Positions 63,993 to 64,000 of a stretch of 64,000 nucleotides of DNA are shown piece by piece. The stretch spans positions 3,109,253 through 3,173,252 of the forward strand of contig OZ025274.1 in assembly GCA_964019165.1 (NCBI GenBank), in the 5' to 3' direction. A model generated the notes under the pieces. It did no database searches and was not told the origin of the DNA. It saw only the letters and a program-made list of their open reading frames with translations. The position numbers and the translations under genes were made by a program. Source of the DNA: Mastigias papua. Lineage: Eukaryota > Cnidaria > Scyphozoa > Rhizostomeae > Mastigiidae. Numbering within the stretch: the first letter of the stretch is position 1; the number at the start of each line of letters is the position of its first letter.

Positions 63993-64000
63993 TGGTTGCC

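Overview
The window is metazoan nuclear DNA. The coding parts are short exons with GT..AG introns, separated by AT-rich sequence full of (TA)n and (CA)n microsatellites, LINE reverse-transcriptase remnants, tRNA-derived SINEs and many short inverted-repeat elements. There are no operons, bacterial genes, phage genes or CRISPR arrays. A ZNRF3/RNF43-type receptor E3 ligase, a GNB1L orthologue and LINE tails of a kind common in marine invertebrates suggest a non-vertebrate animal (cnidarian, basal deuterostome or similar). I cannot place the phylum from sequence alone.

Three genes are supported, all on the + strand. (1) About 2.76-4.88 kb: the 3' exons of a WD40-repeat protein whose 5' end I could not find. 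(2) 23.07-49.24 kb: a complete nine-exon ZNRF3/RNF43 orthologue, predicted 470 aa, with signal peptide, PA-type ectodomain, one TM helix and a C3H2C3 RING. Its first intron is 11.4 kb. All exon junctions agree in phase, including a 55-nt exon 5 found by joining phases. (3) 51.32-56.74 kb: a complete nine-exon GNB1L orthologue, predicted 321 aa, starting about 2.1 kb after the ZNRF3-like stop. The ZNRF3-like protein would act at the plasma membrane, removing Wnt receptors by ubiquitination. GNB1L is a cytoplasmic WD40 protein. Nothing suggests the three genes share a pathway.

The rest is repeats. LINE RT remnants lie at 3.1-3.5, 14.6-15.0, 17.8-18.4 and 61.3-61.7 kb. A 168-bp tRNA-headed SINE is present as two apparently identical inverted copies around TA tracts (18.7-19.7 kb), and a different tRNA-SINE is at 43.5 kb. 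Non-autonomous DNA elements with recognisable terminal inverted repeats are at 3.6, 21.0, 25.5, 29.6, 30.2, 37.8, 47.7, 57.9 and 62.1 kb. Two minisatellites (50 bp and 67 bp units), both with alternating two-monomer structure, lie in ZNRF3-like introns. The roughly 4.9-23 kb and 57-64 kb intervals hold no gene I can support.

I found no convincing undescribed multi-gene system. The items most worth checking are the unplaced WD40 family, the close linkage of ZNRF3 with GNB1L, the identical inverted SINE pair, a perfect 30-bp fold-back made from a dispersed repeat, and hammerhead-ribozyme-like cores near retroelement debris.
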